Of a stretch of DNA of 64,000 bases, positions 25,722 through 37,596 are shown one piece after another. Numbering within the stretch: position 1 is the stretch's first letter; each line of letters opens with the position of its first letter. The notes under the pieces were generated by a model. That model saw only the letters and a list, made by a program, of their open reading frames with translations, ran no database searches and had not been told where the DNA came from. The stretch is taken from assembly GCA_027405735.1 (NCBI GenBank), contig JAPEHQ010000006.1:744001-808000 (forward strand), given 5' to 3'. The position numbers and the translations under genes were made by a program. Origin of the DNA: Mucor racemosus (taxonomy: Eukaryota > Mucoromycota > Mucoromycetes > Mucorales > Mucoraceae).

Positions 25722-26346
25722 TAGTGTCCACAAAATGACCGATCCCAAGCGAGCGCAAGCAGCTTCAGAAAGCATTTGCCGAGTCTAAAATATTTGAAAG
25801 TTACTCAAGTAAGCCCGAGCCTAAGTAACGGCTCATCAAGCAGTTATATGTCGAGCATTTTCAGTTTTGAAAGCAAGCAAGCAAGCATAAATGAAGCATT
25901 ATCTAATTTTTTAAAAATTCAAGAAAGTCGAGCACGAAGCACGAACATATAAGCAAGCGAGCAAATCCAAGTGCAAGCGCAAGCATAGTGCTATATATAT
26001 TCAGCGTGATATTGGTTCAAAGTGTGCTAAATTTTGAAAATTTTAAAGCTAAAATTGTGTAAATTGAATAACATTGCCTTGTGTTACATGCTTGCTTACT
26101 TGATTTGAAAGCAGGAAAGCAAGCAGATTTACATGGAAGCAAGCCTATTTCAATTTGAAGCATTTCGAGGAAGCATACAAGCAAGATTTCGATGTTTTCG
26201 TCGAGCGCCAAGCAGGAAATTGCTAAAAAAAATTTAATCAAGCAAGCCAAAGCAAGTAATAACCTGAAAAAAGCGCAATTCAAGCGAGCCCAAGCATAGG
26301 GCTCGCTCGCTTGCTTATTCTCGCACAGCTCCATTGCAGGTCGCCA
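25722..26346. mobile_element. Non-autonomous hAT-like element candidate (625 bp)
   Basis: Flanked by a perfect 8-bp direct repeat GTGCAGCC (25714-25721 and 26347-26354), the hAT target-duplication length. The ends are TAGTGTCC and, inverted, TGGCGACC (imperfect). The interior is packed with AAGC, GAGC and GCAAGC motifs, with AAGCGAGCGCAAGC near the left end and its near-complement CTCGCTCGCTTGCTT near the right. That fits subterminal transposase-binding repeats. No coding capacity. The weak terminal inverted repeat keeps this tentative. Confidence 0.5.
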
Positions 26347-26357
26347 GTGCAGCCCAC

Positions 26358-26640
26358 TGTAATGAGTCAAACATTTCAGTTTCATTCATGCAAAACCTTG
26401 CCTCATTCCTTATACTGTATAAATACTACAAGGAATCATTACATGACCCCTTGTAGATTTATCTTTCTTGTTACACTCCTCCCTTTACTTTTATTTATTC
26501 ACTAATAAATATCTAATTTACAAATAAGAACACCAACCTTCATCAATCCAGTGATCACCAATTTATAATAGCAAGAATAATATCTATAAGCATATTATCC
26601 ACCTTTGTTGTTAGATAGTCCAAAATTATAGATCATTACA
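26358..26640. mobile_element. Solo LTR, TGTAATGA...TCATTACA (283 bp)
   Basis: Begins TGTAATGAGTC and ends GATCATTACA. The 5-bp direct repeat CCCAC flanks it (26353-26357 and 26641-26645). Inside are a TATA-like TGTATAAATAC and an AATAAATATC tail region, as expected of an LTR. A second copy lies at 28749-29019. Confidence 0.85.
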
Positions 26641-26812
26641 CCCACCTGGACACAACAAAATCATCTTGCACAGCACAGGTCGGCCGTAGTTCTTTTATAT
26701 ATAAATCCTTTAAATTTGTGATTTTATGGACTTTTTTTGAATCCGGTTGTATCATATTATACTTTTCAAGTTAAACCTGTTATTAGGTTGATAACTAATA
26801 ACGTTGTACTGT

Positions 26813-27341
26813 AGGTTGTGAAATGTCAAAAGAGTCTATATAAATAATCTTGCCAGAATATTACACTTTTATTAACAATACATCCTTTGAATGTATTTAT
26901 ATACATTAATTATAACTATTACTAGGGTTTTACTATCTAAGAATATGATGTAAGTCAATGATCCACATTGATTTACTGTAACACTAATTATAGACTGTGA
27001 CCTTGGATGTGAGACATAGGATGAGTATTGACATAACAGGTTGTATTTATGGTTTACTTAAAATCAGCCTTTGAATATTTAATAGCAATACATGAAATAT
27101 AAAAACGGTCTTAAGAAATAATCTTGCCAAAATATTACATTTTTTATTAACGATACATCCAGAGGATGTATTTATTATACTTTTCATCATAACTATTACA
27201 CAGAATTACTATCTAAGAATATTACACCAATTTACTAAGACGCATGTGAATCAACAACGTGGACACCTGTTGATTTACTATAATACCGAATATTGACTGC
27301 GACCTTGAATGTGCGACCTAGGATATGATATTGACATAACA
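26813..27341. repeat. Two-unit diverged tandem repeat
   Basis: Units at about 26813-27037 and 27038-27341 both start AGGTTGT, share AATAATCTTGCCA.AATATTACA and ACTATCTAAGAATAT, and end TTGACATAACA. The second unit has about 55 extra bases near its start. It may be LTR-derived; ends are not proven. Confidence 0.55.
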
Positions 27342-27548
27342 ATACAGTCGAACCCTAATTTTTGTATAAAATTTTGATACCTGCATCTTATAGCTGCTTG
27401 GAATATTTAAACAACCGCGTCCGGGCTGTCCGGTAACTTTTTCTACAAATTTAAAGCCTGGAGATATCATTAGATGGCCGCTTCCGGAGATTGTTTGGCT
27501 TTTTTTGGAAGGGCGATCATTGGCAAAAATATGAATCATATACTATGT

Positions 27549-28070
27549 TGTATGCCACCAAGTGCCATATGTTATCACCTTCTACAGTATCAATACATCT
27601 TACAATCTATTGACTACGACATATATTGAAGTGCAAAGTCTTGATATCAGATATAAAAAACTCCTAGCGTACTAAGTTTAGTCCAGTAATTATCAAGGAC
27701 GCTTGGACCTCAATTATGATACCATATTATTTCATCCCAGAGGTTAATCAATAATCAAGTAGTTATCAAATCAACATCCAAGCACATTTAGCGTAGCATT
27801 GGGGCAAAGCAACTCTTAATCTCTCCAAGAGCGGTTAAATTATAATTAATCCATTTCAATCCATAGATTACTATCAAACAGATCTAATGGTTCAATAGTG
27901 CCTTAAATTACATCTCAGGATCTCAATGGTAAATCAATAATATAAAAAGCCATACTTTTATATCTAAATAAACGATATCTTGTTTTTATTATACAGTTGA
28001 AGAACTGATTAATTACTCATTCTTTTTTAATTGTATTTTTTTTTAAGTATTATTTATTAATCCTGAATAA
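27549..28070. repeat. LTR-like repeat beginning TGTTGTATGCCACC
   Basis: Full-length relative of the deleted copy at 2794-2930: same start and same 3' part (AAATAAACGATATCTTG...ACTGATTAATTACTCATTC). No ORF. The TG start and AATAAA-type motif suggest an LTR; no target duplication was confirmed. Confidence 0.5.
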
Positions 28071-28617
28071 TATATACTACAATGATTGTAAATATATTGG
28101 CTTTTGTATGTATTATTGCTCTACCACTAAGGCTGAACTTATGCTTCCCATGATGGCCATAATGATCTGCACAGATGGGCAGAATAAAAAATTTTGTGCA
28201 GATCAGGCAGCCCAGATGAGCAGAGCAATGAGATCAAGGTTTTTTAGTCAATTTACTAAAGTATATCAATCATAATATAATTAATAACAAAGATAATTTG
28301 AACGGTTTAAAACAGATGTGAGTTAATCTGATTCAACAGAATTGCCTTGTTGACGAGACATATCAATTTAAAATTTGTGGTTTGAAAGAGTTCTGCCCAT
28401 GTTCTTTCGGGGACCAAATGGGAACAACGACAACAGCCTGTTTGGTAACACTAAAAGTATTTGTGCCTTTGTAAATTCCTGTTTGTAACACACAAAATCG
28501 ACTGATTTAGGGTTGTTTTTCTTTTTTCCTCCCCACTCTTTTCTCAGCTCTTTTGTTTATATTTAAAACTACAACAAAAAGACCAATATTTTTTATAAAC
28601 TGAAATCAAGTAGCAGG

Positions 28618-29244
28618 TGTTGCATCCACAGATCTGGGTGCAATCCTTGATTAAGATTACGACACAGTTTGATATGTTAAGTTCTACATCATTGCTGTGT
28701 ATTATGTTATGAAGCTCCGTGTATGCAGGAATATGGAACTAGTGTGTGTGTAATGAGTCAAACATTTCAGTTTCATATCATGCAAAACCTTGCCTCATTC
28801 CTTATATAAATACTACAAGGAAATTATTACATGATCCCTTGTAGATTTATCTGTCTTGTTACACTCCCTTTACTTTTATTTATTTACTAATAAATATTAT
28901 TTACAAATAAGAACACCAACCTTCATCAATCCAGTGATCACCAATTTATAATAGCAAGAATAATATCTATAAGCATATTATCCACCTTTGTTGTTAGTCC
29001 AAAATTATAGATCATTACAGTGTGTCACCTAGACTTGATTGAATATATGTATATATATAAATAGACTCATTTAAACAGGTCATATAATTAGAGAATGTGA
29101 ATATAAAAGAAGATGGTTTGATCTTATAATAAAGTTCTTTAGTTTTAGTGTGCTCTTTCATTTTATAACAGTTTTCCTTTATTTTTATTAAATGATTTAG
29201 TACATATTTTACCTTTGAGATTGATATAATCTCGTGGCGTAACA
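28618..29244. mobile_element. Solo LTR, TGTTGC...GTAACA (627 bp including a nested LTR)
   Basis: Flanked by GCAGG on both sides (28613-28617 and 29245-29249). Copies A and B show the empty site (TAGCAGGTACAAGTACATG). Starts TGTTGCATCC and ends GGCGTAACA. Without the nested 271-bp LTR and its duplication it would be about 351 bp. Confidence 0.88.
28749..29019. mobile_element. Nested solo LTR, TGTAATGA...TCATTACA (271 bp)
   Basis: Second copy of the family at 26358-26640, inserted into the LTR at 28618-29244. The 5-bp duplication GTGTG flanks it (28744-28748 and 29020-29024). It differs from the first copy by several small indels. Confidence 0.88.
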
Positions 29245-29668
29245 GCAGGTATAAGTACATGTTTTTCTTATTGTTTATTTGGAAATAAATTATTAACTGT
29301 AAATTTTAGGGTGCGTTGTAATATTTTTCTTGAACAAAAAAACCATCCAGGACTTAATCATTTTGTTTTATCATCTACGTTATAATTAATGCTTTTTTGG
29401 TTTAAAATCGATATCTACCTGCTGAAAAACTGTTGATTATTATAAAAGTATGTATAGTATTCACTTAATTTGAATGAATTAACAAACTTATGTTAATCTA
29501 TTTAGTTTCTAAAAAATATTTGTTTTTATTTAGTGGCCAACAACAGCCAAAGAGAGGAAAACGAGATGTTGACTTGTATACCACTACCAACTTTCAAAGG
29601 TACACCATAATTATTACTTATTAGCTTGTTATTAATAATTGATTTTACTAATAAATCAACTTTTATAG

Positions 29669-29787
29669 ATCAAAAGTAAGTTTGTTCTGGTAAAGCATTG
29701 ACTAAATTGGCTTGGGACAAAGAGAATAAAAAGGTGGCAATAATAGGTTCCAGCGATGGCCATGTTTATGTTTATAATATTGGAGAG
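29669..29787 (+). pseudogene. Captured dynein intermediate chain exon (copy C, frameshifted)
   Basis: Third copy of the WD-repeat exon. It has lost one base in the T-run before CTGG and gained three bases (ATA) in the VAIG region, so it is out of frame. The acceptor is kept; the donor has become GTAAAA. Confidence 0.7.
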
Positions 29788-30850
29788 GTAAAACTAAAAC
29801 TTAATGTAAATTACCTCTAGCACAATAATTACAAAGTAAGATTATATTATCATCGAATAGATTACCACACAATATTAACATGTATAATGATTTACAGCAA
29901 CAAGCTTGAATCAAATGGGTACAGCATTGTAAATTCTTGAAAAAGTCCTCAAGTATTATAAAATCTCTTATTTTTAAGACTTACAAGGCTTATAAGCGGA
30001 ATATTAATTTCAAAAATTATTCTTGTCCAGATCATCAATTTTGACATTTTTTAAATTTTTTTTTCTGGTTTTGCAAATTTAGAGTTAATTATACTACCAA
30101 TTATAAAAACAAAAAATATACAAATATACAGAATTTAGCGCTCTATTTGCTCAATAAAAAATAACAAATATTTTTATTGCAAAATATTACATGAAAATCC
30201 TTTAACCAAAAAACCGTTTTTGGGCCAAAAGTACAAAGTTTCATTACTTAACTTTTTATATTAAGCTCTTATAAAATGTGTATTAGTCATGGCTACAATT
30301 TTCTCTCACAATGTAGTATATTTAAACGTTGATTTTGGTATCAAAATTTGATTTTTCTGTTTTTTGATCAAAATCATGTGTGTTGGTAAGGATAAAATGA
30401 GCCCCAAAAAATGTGCGCTACAAAGTCTGAATTTTCAGACTGTACGTGGTTAAACATAAGAAAAGTTTAGAAAAAACCGCTTTTTTATTATTTAAAACTT
30501 AGATATACCATAGTATAAGAGACTTAGCCGTTCAATCTTGCTATGCTTAATTACGGCATTGTTCTACAGGTTCGCGTTTGCAATTTGTTAATAAATGTAT
30601 GATATGACAGATGGTTTTTCTGGTAGAAAAATGTATGTTTTTATGGTAATAAATTTGCCTATTTTGTTTAATTTACAGTTCATGTGCTGTAATTCTGCTT
30701 TTACATTGGCTGAAATGAGCAATTTAACAGGGTTTTAATTGCGCTAAATAATGTAAAGCCTTGAAACTTCTTTTCTTCGTGTGTTGTTTCCCTCTTTTTG
30801 TTTTTATATTCCAATGATATATTCACCGTTTGATAAGGCATATCAGACTT

Positions 30851-31798
30851 CACACCTACTGTGGTTAATAAGCTCTTTATTTCTCGCCGAATATGGATCC
30901 AAGTTGGCTCCCGTTGTAATGGTACACTAGTAGGTACGTCTAGTATTGATCTACAGAATTAAAAAAGGTTCAACTTCCCCAAATTTCTGTAGAAATAGGA
31001 AAATAAAAATGCTCGCTTGGTTACACTATTTTTTATGAATTGTTTCAAATATTCTTTGAAAATTTCTGTAAAATCAAATAATGGTTTGAAATTGAATTTT
31101 AAGATTGCACATAATGCGCAATAAATGTACAAATAACGTACCTTGATTTCATTATCTAACGGCTGTTTCCGAACAAAAAAACTCTCTTTCTCTTGTTTAA
31201 AAAAATCAAAGCAATTAGAAAAATGCTTTTTATCAATAAATATTGATCCAAATGGACTAAATTTTTTAAAATATATATTACAGCCATAACATTAATATCC
31301 AGAATCAAATTTGTATTATTTGATTGATTTGCTGGTTAAATCATAGGGATCAAACGCCCGATTTCTCAAGTGGGTTTATGGCTTCGCAGATCATTTTAAA
31401 TGAGAAATAACGCTAAATTAACCAAAACCAGCACATATATGACAATGACAAATACCAAAATTAATGAGTAAACGTCCTTTTTATGTGAAATAAAAGCTAT
31501 AATGTAATGTATTTTGCATGTATTATTCAAAAAAAAAAAATAACCAAATATAACAATGATTTGTTTCGTGAAATCTGGTGCATATTACGTTTCTAAAAGA
31601 TACTGATTTTTGATAGAGAAAATGGAGTAATGCAAATCATTAAATTTGTCAAGATTAGAATGAGTACCTACCGCTTAATATCTAAGCACTAATTTGTATA
31701 CGATTATTTGAAAAACAACTTTATATGGAAAAGATAGTTTATTTGGTACAAATATATGATAATTAGAATGCTACAACAATTACAAAAAAAGTGATGAT
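30851..31798. other. Intergenic, downstream of the aldo-keto reductase gene
   Basis: No credible ORF. AT-rich; it ends with the 3' flank of the minus-strand reductase. Confidence 0.5.
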
Positions 31799-33037
31799 TT
31801 ATTCAAAGTCTTCATCAAATACAGGAATACCCCATGCAGGCTTAACAAAACGCTTGGTGTTAGTCTTGGAGATATCGTTGATTTCCTTGATCTCTTCTTC
31901 GGTCAAGTCGACAGTTTCAATATTGGCAGCAATACGCTATATTCAAAAAAAGGGGGGTAAGCATATTTGATTTCAGTTCAACTCATGTGTAACATACCTC
32001 AGGGTTCACACTCTTGGGCAAAACACTACTTCTTGTAATACCCCAAGAAATCAAGATTTGGGCAATGGATTTCTTATGAGCTTCAGCAATCTTGGCAAGT
32101 GTTTGATCTTGAAGTAAAGTAGATTGACTAGAGCCTAAAGGAGAGTAAGCAGAGACATGAATGCCCTTGGAGTTACAGAAGTTAACCAACTTGGTTTGTG
32201 GCAAATAAGCTACCAAAATAATCAATATACTGTTATAATCATTGTAACCATATTAATTTAGTATACTTACGATGAAGTTCAACTTGGTTAACAGCAGGGA
32301 CAACCTTAGCAGTCTTTAAGAGACGTTCAAGATTAGGAATAGCGAAATTGGCAACACCAATGTTCTTGACTTTACCAGTATCTAACAACTTTTCCATAGC
32401 ACCCCAAGTAAGTTCAAATTTACCATCTAATTCTTCATCAATGTCACGGCTACCATCAGGCTTAAGGGGAACTAATTGACCAGTAGCAGGGTTCATGGCA
32501 ACGGGCCAATGCATCATGTAAAGATCAATATACTCAATATCTAATTTAGCAAGAGAATCCTCAAAGGCCTTGGGAACATGAGTTGGACGAGCATGAATAG
32601 TAGCTAATTTTGTGGTGACAAAGATATCACTACGCTTTAAACCACTTTCCTTGAGCCCATCACGAATACCTCTACCAACTTCGGCTTCGTTACCATACTG
32701 AAAAAAAAAAAAGTAAGATTTCGGACTAATGTAAACGCGCATTGTCTGTCTAGTTACCATCATTGCGGTATCAATGTGACGATAACCATCAGCAAGAGCA
32801 GCCTTGACAGCTCTGTAAACAGTGTCGTTTTCTTCGCCAGATTGCCTTTTATTAAACATTCGGATTAGCTTTATATACGGATGCTTTTGAATGATTTGAC
32901 TTACCATGTGCCCAAACCAACGGCGGGAATCTTATTACCATTGTTTCTATAAAAAGATAAAAATGCATTAGATGATTTTGATTCAGCATTATCTACGGGC
33001 TATAAACATACAATGTAAAAGTCTTTTGGCAAACCAT
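31799..33037 (-). CDS. Aldo-keto reductase (AKR) family protein
   Basis: Six exons on the minus strand: 33037-33012, 32946-32905, 32845-32758, 32697-32271, 32209-31998 and 31936-31799, giving 310 aa, the usual AKR length. NAD(P)H-dependent reductase of aldehydes or ketones, probably cytosolic. The protein starts MVCQKTFTLNNGNKIPAVGL and contains the catalytic tetrad: Asp in GYRHIDTAMMY, Tyr in MMYGNEAEVG, Lys in VTTKLA and His in YMMHWP. The AKR signature GVANFAIPNLERLL, the VNQVELHPYLPQ segment and the cofactor-binding VLPKSVNPERI are present. The nearest relatives by memory are fungal Gcy1/Ypr1-type reductases; substrate cannot be told. All splice junctions keep the frame. Confidence 0.93.
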
Positions 33038-33923
33038 ATTGTTAGATGTATTTATTTATGAATGAAATATAAAGAGAAAAAAAAAAGAAAAGGCTTTTCG
33101 AGATATGAAAATGGACGCTTTTATACATTGTACAGAATAAGATTTATGCGATGAATCTCAGTTTCATTTCCCTGAGATTCTTTTTTAAGCCCGGAAAGTT
33201 AATATTCTCCGGGTTAGTATTGTTTTATTCTACATTAATCCGAAAGAGGTTCATAGTTTTGTATACTTTCAAGGTAGTTTTCGCGTTGTACTATGACTTT
33301 GTTTTAAATGTAATTTGGATCACCTGAACATTCTATACTACTCTTTGCTTCAAATTACCTAATGAAAACAAATTATGTCGCATAAAAAAATCTTTACATC
33401 CCGGAGTGATGAGGAGAAAATGGAATGGGGAATATTTTTTCCCCTTTGTTCCCCTCTCATCATCAAAAATACCCTTGATCAACTCTGATTATGTGGCCGA
33501 GTATTTGGTTCGAAAAGTAATAAACAACCGCACACCCTGTCTTCATAATCGCTTGCAATTATGCTGCCGCTTTACATTTCATAAATTATTTCGGCCCTGA
33601 TTGCCAAATGAACTATACCTAATTTTATAGTTTCAATATTTCAAGATATATGTTCTTGGTTGCTAGGCAACTCAAAAGTAATTGCAACTGATTACTATGC
33701 ATTTAAAGATAATTTTTCCCGGTTAGATCTGTATTCAGGTCTTTCAAACTATATTTAAATATGAAGATCTCTTTTTGATTCACGCATTTCGGTAGATCAT
33801 ATTCAGTGTTTCTCCATGCAATCGTAACGGTCACAGAGAGGTGCAATTTTTTTCCAAGGAATGAAAAGCAAGACATCCACTTGTACACTCAATACATATA
33901 CGCTTTCTCCTTACCTAAAAACT
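33038..33923. other. Divergent intergenic region between AKR and POP5
   Basis: Contains both promoters. A short inverted repeat (AATCTCAG...CTGAGATT, about 33154-33181) is visible. No gene. Confidence 0.5.
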
Positions 33924-34515
33924 ATGGTTCGCTTCAAGAATCGTTGGGTTTTATTCCAAATTGTTCAAGATCCTGTTATTGAAAATGGAAAAGTTGTATA
34001 TCCAAGAACCGTATTTGAAGTGACAGATTACATTATCAGCAAAACAATTTTTCAATCAATTGAAGTGAATTATGGTCATTTCGGCAAAGGACAAGGCAGT
34101 GTAGCAGGTACTATTGAATGAAGATGTTTCACATATAAAAAAGACACACATTGACATTTAACTGTGTAGTGAAATGGTATAATCCAACCACACGCGTTGG
34201 TATATTACGAATTCCAAGAGATTTTACCGACATGTACTTGTCCACGATGTTTTATATCAAACAAATCGCATCAATGCCTTGCAGTTTCAGTATCTTACAT
34301 GTCTCTGGTACAGTTATCTTTATACAGCAAGCAGCAATTGATTGGGATCGAAGATTCTATTTAAAGGAACAAGAAGAAGCAGAAAAAAGAGGTTTGTTTT
34401 ATCTTGCTTTTGTTGATTTTATGAATTATTGACTTTTTATTTATCGTTAGGTGAAAGCTATAGCTCTGTTGATAAGATTGAGAAATCTAAAAAGACACTT
34501 GCAACATTATCATAG
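33924..34515 (+). CDS. POP5: RNase P/MRP subunit Pop5
   Basis: Three exons: 33924-34107, 34170-34391 and 34451-34515, giving 156 aa. Protein subunit of RNase P and RNase MRP, which process pre-tRNA and pre-rRNA. It starts MVRFKNRWVLFQIV, the conserved N terminus of the Rpp14/Pop5 family, followed by SVAVKWYNPTTRVGILRIPR and the FSILHVSGTVIFIQQAAIDW strand. The C-terminal tail is Lys-rich. The ATG chosen matches the family start; upstream in-frame codons read through but are not conserved-looking. Confidence 0.9.
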
Positions 34516-35406
34516 AAAAACAAAGATGAAATAGATACCAGAAATGTAAATAGAATCAAATAAATCATGGATTTTTTTTCAATGGATTTGTCTCATTTTC
34601 CAAGACTATTAGTTAATGAGGAGTATTTCGTGGGGTTTTTTGCGAGAAAATTGCAAAACAAAAAATATAGTATATTAAAGGAGATGATATTGTATATATT
34701 TACAATTAGAACTGTGCTATTATATAGTAATGTTTGTTCAGAACAATATTTCAAAGTTTCAGAACCGTATGCAAAACATGATGTGTCGGAGTTTCAATAA
34801 TCAAAAAAATCCTTTGCTCATTTTTTGAAGAATAAATCGGCTACTACTGTATATGAACTCACATTCATCAAAGAATTATTGAAGTTCAGTGCCACTTCCT
34901 CCTGTGGCTATTTTCTAGCTAATTTCCTCCTTTTCTTTTTAACCTTTCCCTTATATTTTACTTCTTAATTATCATCTATTTCATTATATTTTATCATTTA
35001 AATTGCATCCGCCTCTTCGGCTAGACCTCCTGCTCTTGTCGTACACGGATCAATCAATAAACACTTTTTTTTTTTTTTAAAAAAAAGAACTTTGATTGAC
35101 GATTGCTCCATAAATTATATAGTCATCAGATATTTTTACAATAATGAGATGTATTTCATTATAAATAACAAATGCAACATTGATTCTTATTTATAACGAT
35201 AGTACGATTACTAAGAAATGTTTTGAGATTATAGAAAATATATAATGTGTTGATATATTGGAGAAATTATAGGTATACAAAAAAAATGTAACAGGCGTAA
35301 TAATTACAGATATTTGTCTTACGATCTTTGTTAACAATTGTATTTATTAGGGCAATGAATGTATAAAAAATAATGTGTTAACAAGTAACGATTCAAAAAA
35401 ACTATA
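34516..35406. other. Intergenic downstream of POP5
   Basis: 3' flank. A T-run followed by an A-run (about 35067-35088) could form an AT hairpin. An open stretch at 34567-34800 has no gene-like features. Confidence 0.5.
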
Positions 35407-35779
35407 TTAATCTTTTTTAAATTGAAGATATTTAGGTTTATAAGATTTTCCAGAAATTTTTTCATAAAAGATGTTGGTTATTTCTATTTTGTTACCAACT
35501 GCTTCAATCCCATCTATTCTTGTAATGACTCCTCTTGAATCATAGGCAACGCTTTGAAGATCCATTGCTTCTTTTTCGTTTTTCTCAAACCTTTTCAAAC
35601 TTTCCACAAGAAAGTCAAAAAAAAACAATCTCTCCTTGATTACCACCATATGTTTTATAAAACAATTTAGCATACGCTCTTAGATAAGCCCGTTTGTAAC
35701 CGAAGTTTTTTATGTCTTCTAATCTTAGGTATTTGGGAATTTGCTTGTCTTCTAATTTCTGTCTTTCACTTATGTTTGT
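35407..35779 (-). pseudogene. Frameshifted ORF of unknown function
   Basis: Minus strand. After a possible acceptor (CGTAG) at 35780, a frame reads TNISERQKLEDKQIPKYLRL and on to NQGEIVFF, then hits a stop in a run of nine T. Removing one T would open it into the second frame (DFLVESLKRFEKNEKEAMDL, ending YKPKYLQFKKD). It is either a pseudogene or a one-base homopolymer sequencing error in a real gene; earlier exons are not found. No domain recognised. Confidence 0.45.
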
Positions 35780-36675
35780 CTACGATATGTGTATACAGAA
35801 ATAAAAAAAGAAAGCATAAGATGTACAATTATTTATTGCTTTATATCTCTTTTCAGTAGTTGTGGTACTACAATGCTTAAATTTTTTAAGCATGTTAATT
35901 TATTTTGTACCTCATTGAATAGCATCACTCAATTAGTAAAGTATCGTACGTAAACCAGTAAACTATCTCATTTTTTGGGTCAAAACTTCAAAAACGTCCA
36001 AATTCAAATCTTTCCCTTGCTATCATAGGGGCAAAATTGGCGAGAAATGAAAGTCTCTCAAAATCCATGAAAATGTAATATACTCAATCTACTGAACGAG
36101 GGCAATCATTTGGCATATTTTTGAGTATCGGAGGTACCTAAAAAATGGTGAAATGACGCTATTTGAATGTTGATTTATGCGCATTTAGATGAAACAGTGT
36201 CATTCAGTCGCACATTATTATCAAATACCAAGGTAAATGTTTATGACTAGAGATACACCTGACTGTGGGGCTATCGAATGATATTATTTTTTTATAATAT
36301 AAATTGGTTTTGTGGTAAGTCAATTTGAGTTTTTATACATTTCATTTCGTTTCCCTATGAGGGATTTGCAATATCCGCCATCGCATTGTTAATGCTCTAC
36401 ATGATTATTGATGATAAAAGTAGTTGTTTCACATCTATAGTAAGCACCAGATAGATATTTCAATGCAAACATGTGCTGATTTTAAGGTAAATAATCGTCA
36501 ATTTCAAGATTCATGCACGATGACATTTTATCATCAACCGTCCTGAACGTGACTGATGATCTTGTGCGTTACTAGGTACTGATATGAAAAGTATGCACAT
36601 TACGGTGTACACCACCAAGGTGGGGAGTGTGTCATTTTCACTCATAGTACACACACATCACTCTCTGTTTCAAAA
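35780..36675. other. Intergenic
   Basis: No gene found. It could hold missing 5' exons of the frameshifted ORF on the minus strand. The stretch 36560-36675, rich in TACAC/GTGT motifs, is the promoter side of the lectin gene. Confidence 0.4.
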
Positions 36676-37257
36676 ATGAGCGATTTTCCAGTGGGTTGGT
36701 TCTATATTGAATGTCCAAACCGTCAAGACCAAGTTTTGACAGTATCCGAAATGGCGTTGCAGGTTATTTTTTTAACATTATACATGTAATAATGTGATGT
36801 AAAACTAACGCAATATCCTATAAGCCTTCCATTAGAGTTGAGTTGCGCCCAAAAAAGATAGGAGGTCAACATCATCAATTATGGTGTTACCATCAAGGAT
36901 TTTTAGTAAATAAACACTCTGGTTGTGGTAAATTCTTTTCGTATGATAATAGTGGAATAATGTCGGTATTAATGTTATGTATGTCATATAGTTTTGGGTG
37001 TAGAAAAAGACAAGATCAAAGATCAATATGTATTTCAATCAAAACGATTACAACAAGGTGAAAAAAAGCAAAACTGGTGCTACGAAAATTCTAAATTGAT
37101 ATTGATAAATGGAGAAATTAGATATGCCCTAGTAAGTGATCTTGTCATATATTGATTCTATTGATTATTAAAAAAAAATGGATGTGAAATGTAGAATGAT
37201 TTGCAAGTACCTAAAATGGTTACAGAAGAAGAAGGATGTGTATATGTGCTAAAATAA
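36676..37257 (+). CDS. Single-domain beta-trefoil (ricin B-type) lectin-like protein
   Basis: Four exons: 36676-36762, 36825-36927, 36992-37131 and 37195-37257, giving 130 aa, the size of one beta-trefoil. It starts MSDFPVGWFYIECPN and has the two QxW-type motifs (HHQLWCY and KQNWCYEN) after GFLVNKHSGCVLGVEKDKIK. No signal peptide, so probably intracellular. Only a carbohydrate-binding domain is present; there is no catalytic chain. The exon 2/3 junction (G|TT giving Val) restores the family pattern SGxVLxVE, which supports the model. Ligand unknown. Confidence 0.8.
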
Positions 37258-37596
37258 TCGCTTAAAGTACATCATACCAATTTGAAATTGTTGTTTAGAA
37301 ATGCATACTCCGTTATTAAATTATTTGCCAAGCCTACATGAATTGGTTGTAAAAGAAAATGAATGCATTTATCCTTTTTGCTGATAATCTGGTGATTTAT
37401 GTGTGTGTTTGTGTGTGTGTATGTGTGTATGTGTGTGTGTGTGCGTGTATATATATGTGTGCTGTTGTTATGTTTTGCACTGTGGAGTGAGGTGTGATTT
37501 ATAACCCCTTCCTTTAACTTTTTTTTCTTCTTTTTCTTTTTATTTCTTTTCTTCTTACCCTTTCCTTTTTTCCTCTTTTTCATATATATTTATATC
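37258..37596. repeat. Intergenic with GT-rich microsatellite
   Basis: GT/TG simple repeat at about 37401-37463, then a long pyrimidine-rich stretch (about 37500-37580) directly upstream of the PA-TM-RING gene, probably its promoter and leader. Confidence 0.6.

Larger units (their letters stand above)
28075..30850 (+). repeat. Dispersed repeat, copy C (partial, rearranged left end)
   Basis: From about 28120 it follows copy B from about 20957 to 24713, without the Tc1 element. Its first about 45 bases instead resemble copy B at 25268-25312, so the left junction joins two parts of the repeat that are 4 kb apart in B. It contains a nested LTR insertion at 28618-29244. The right end is abrupt at CATATCAGACT (about 30850). 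Confidence 0.75.

Noticed and set aside
25722..26346. CRISPR-like array of GCAAGC motifs
   Set aside because: The motifs are short, irregularly spaced and on both strands, with no constant-length spacers, and the host is eukaryotic.
34567..34800. 77-codon ORF after POP5
   Set aside because: Lies in the POP5 3' flank, has no recognisable features, and its composition is that of AT-rich non-coding DNA.
37401..37463. GT-rich tract as a regulatory element
   Set aside because: A simple dinucleotide microsatellite; others occur at 48114-48142 and elsewhere, with no sign of specific function.
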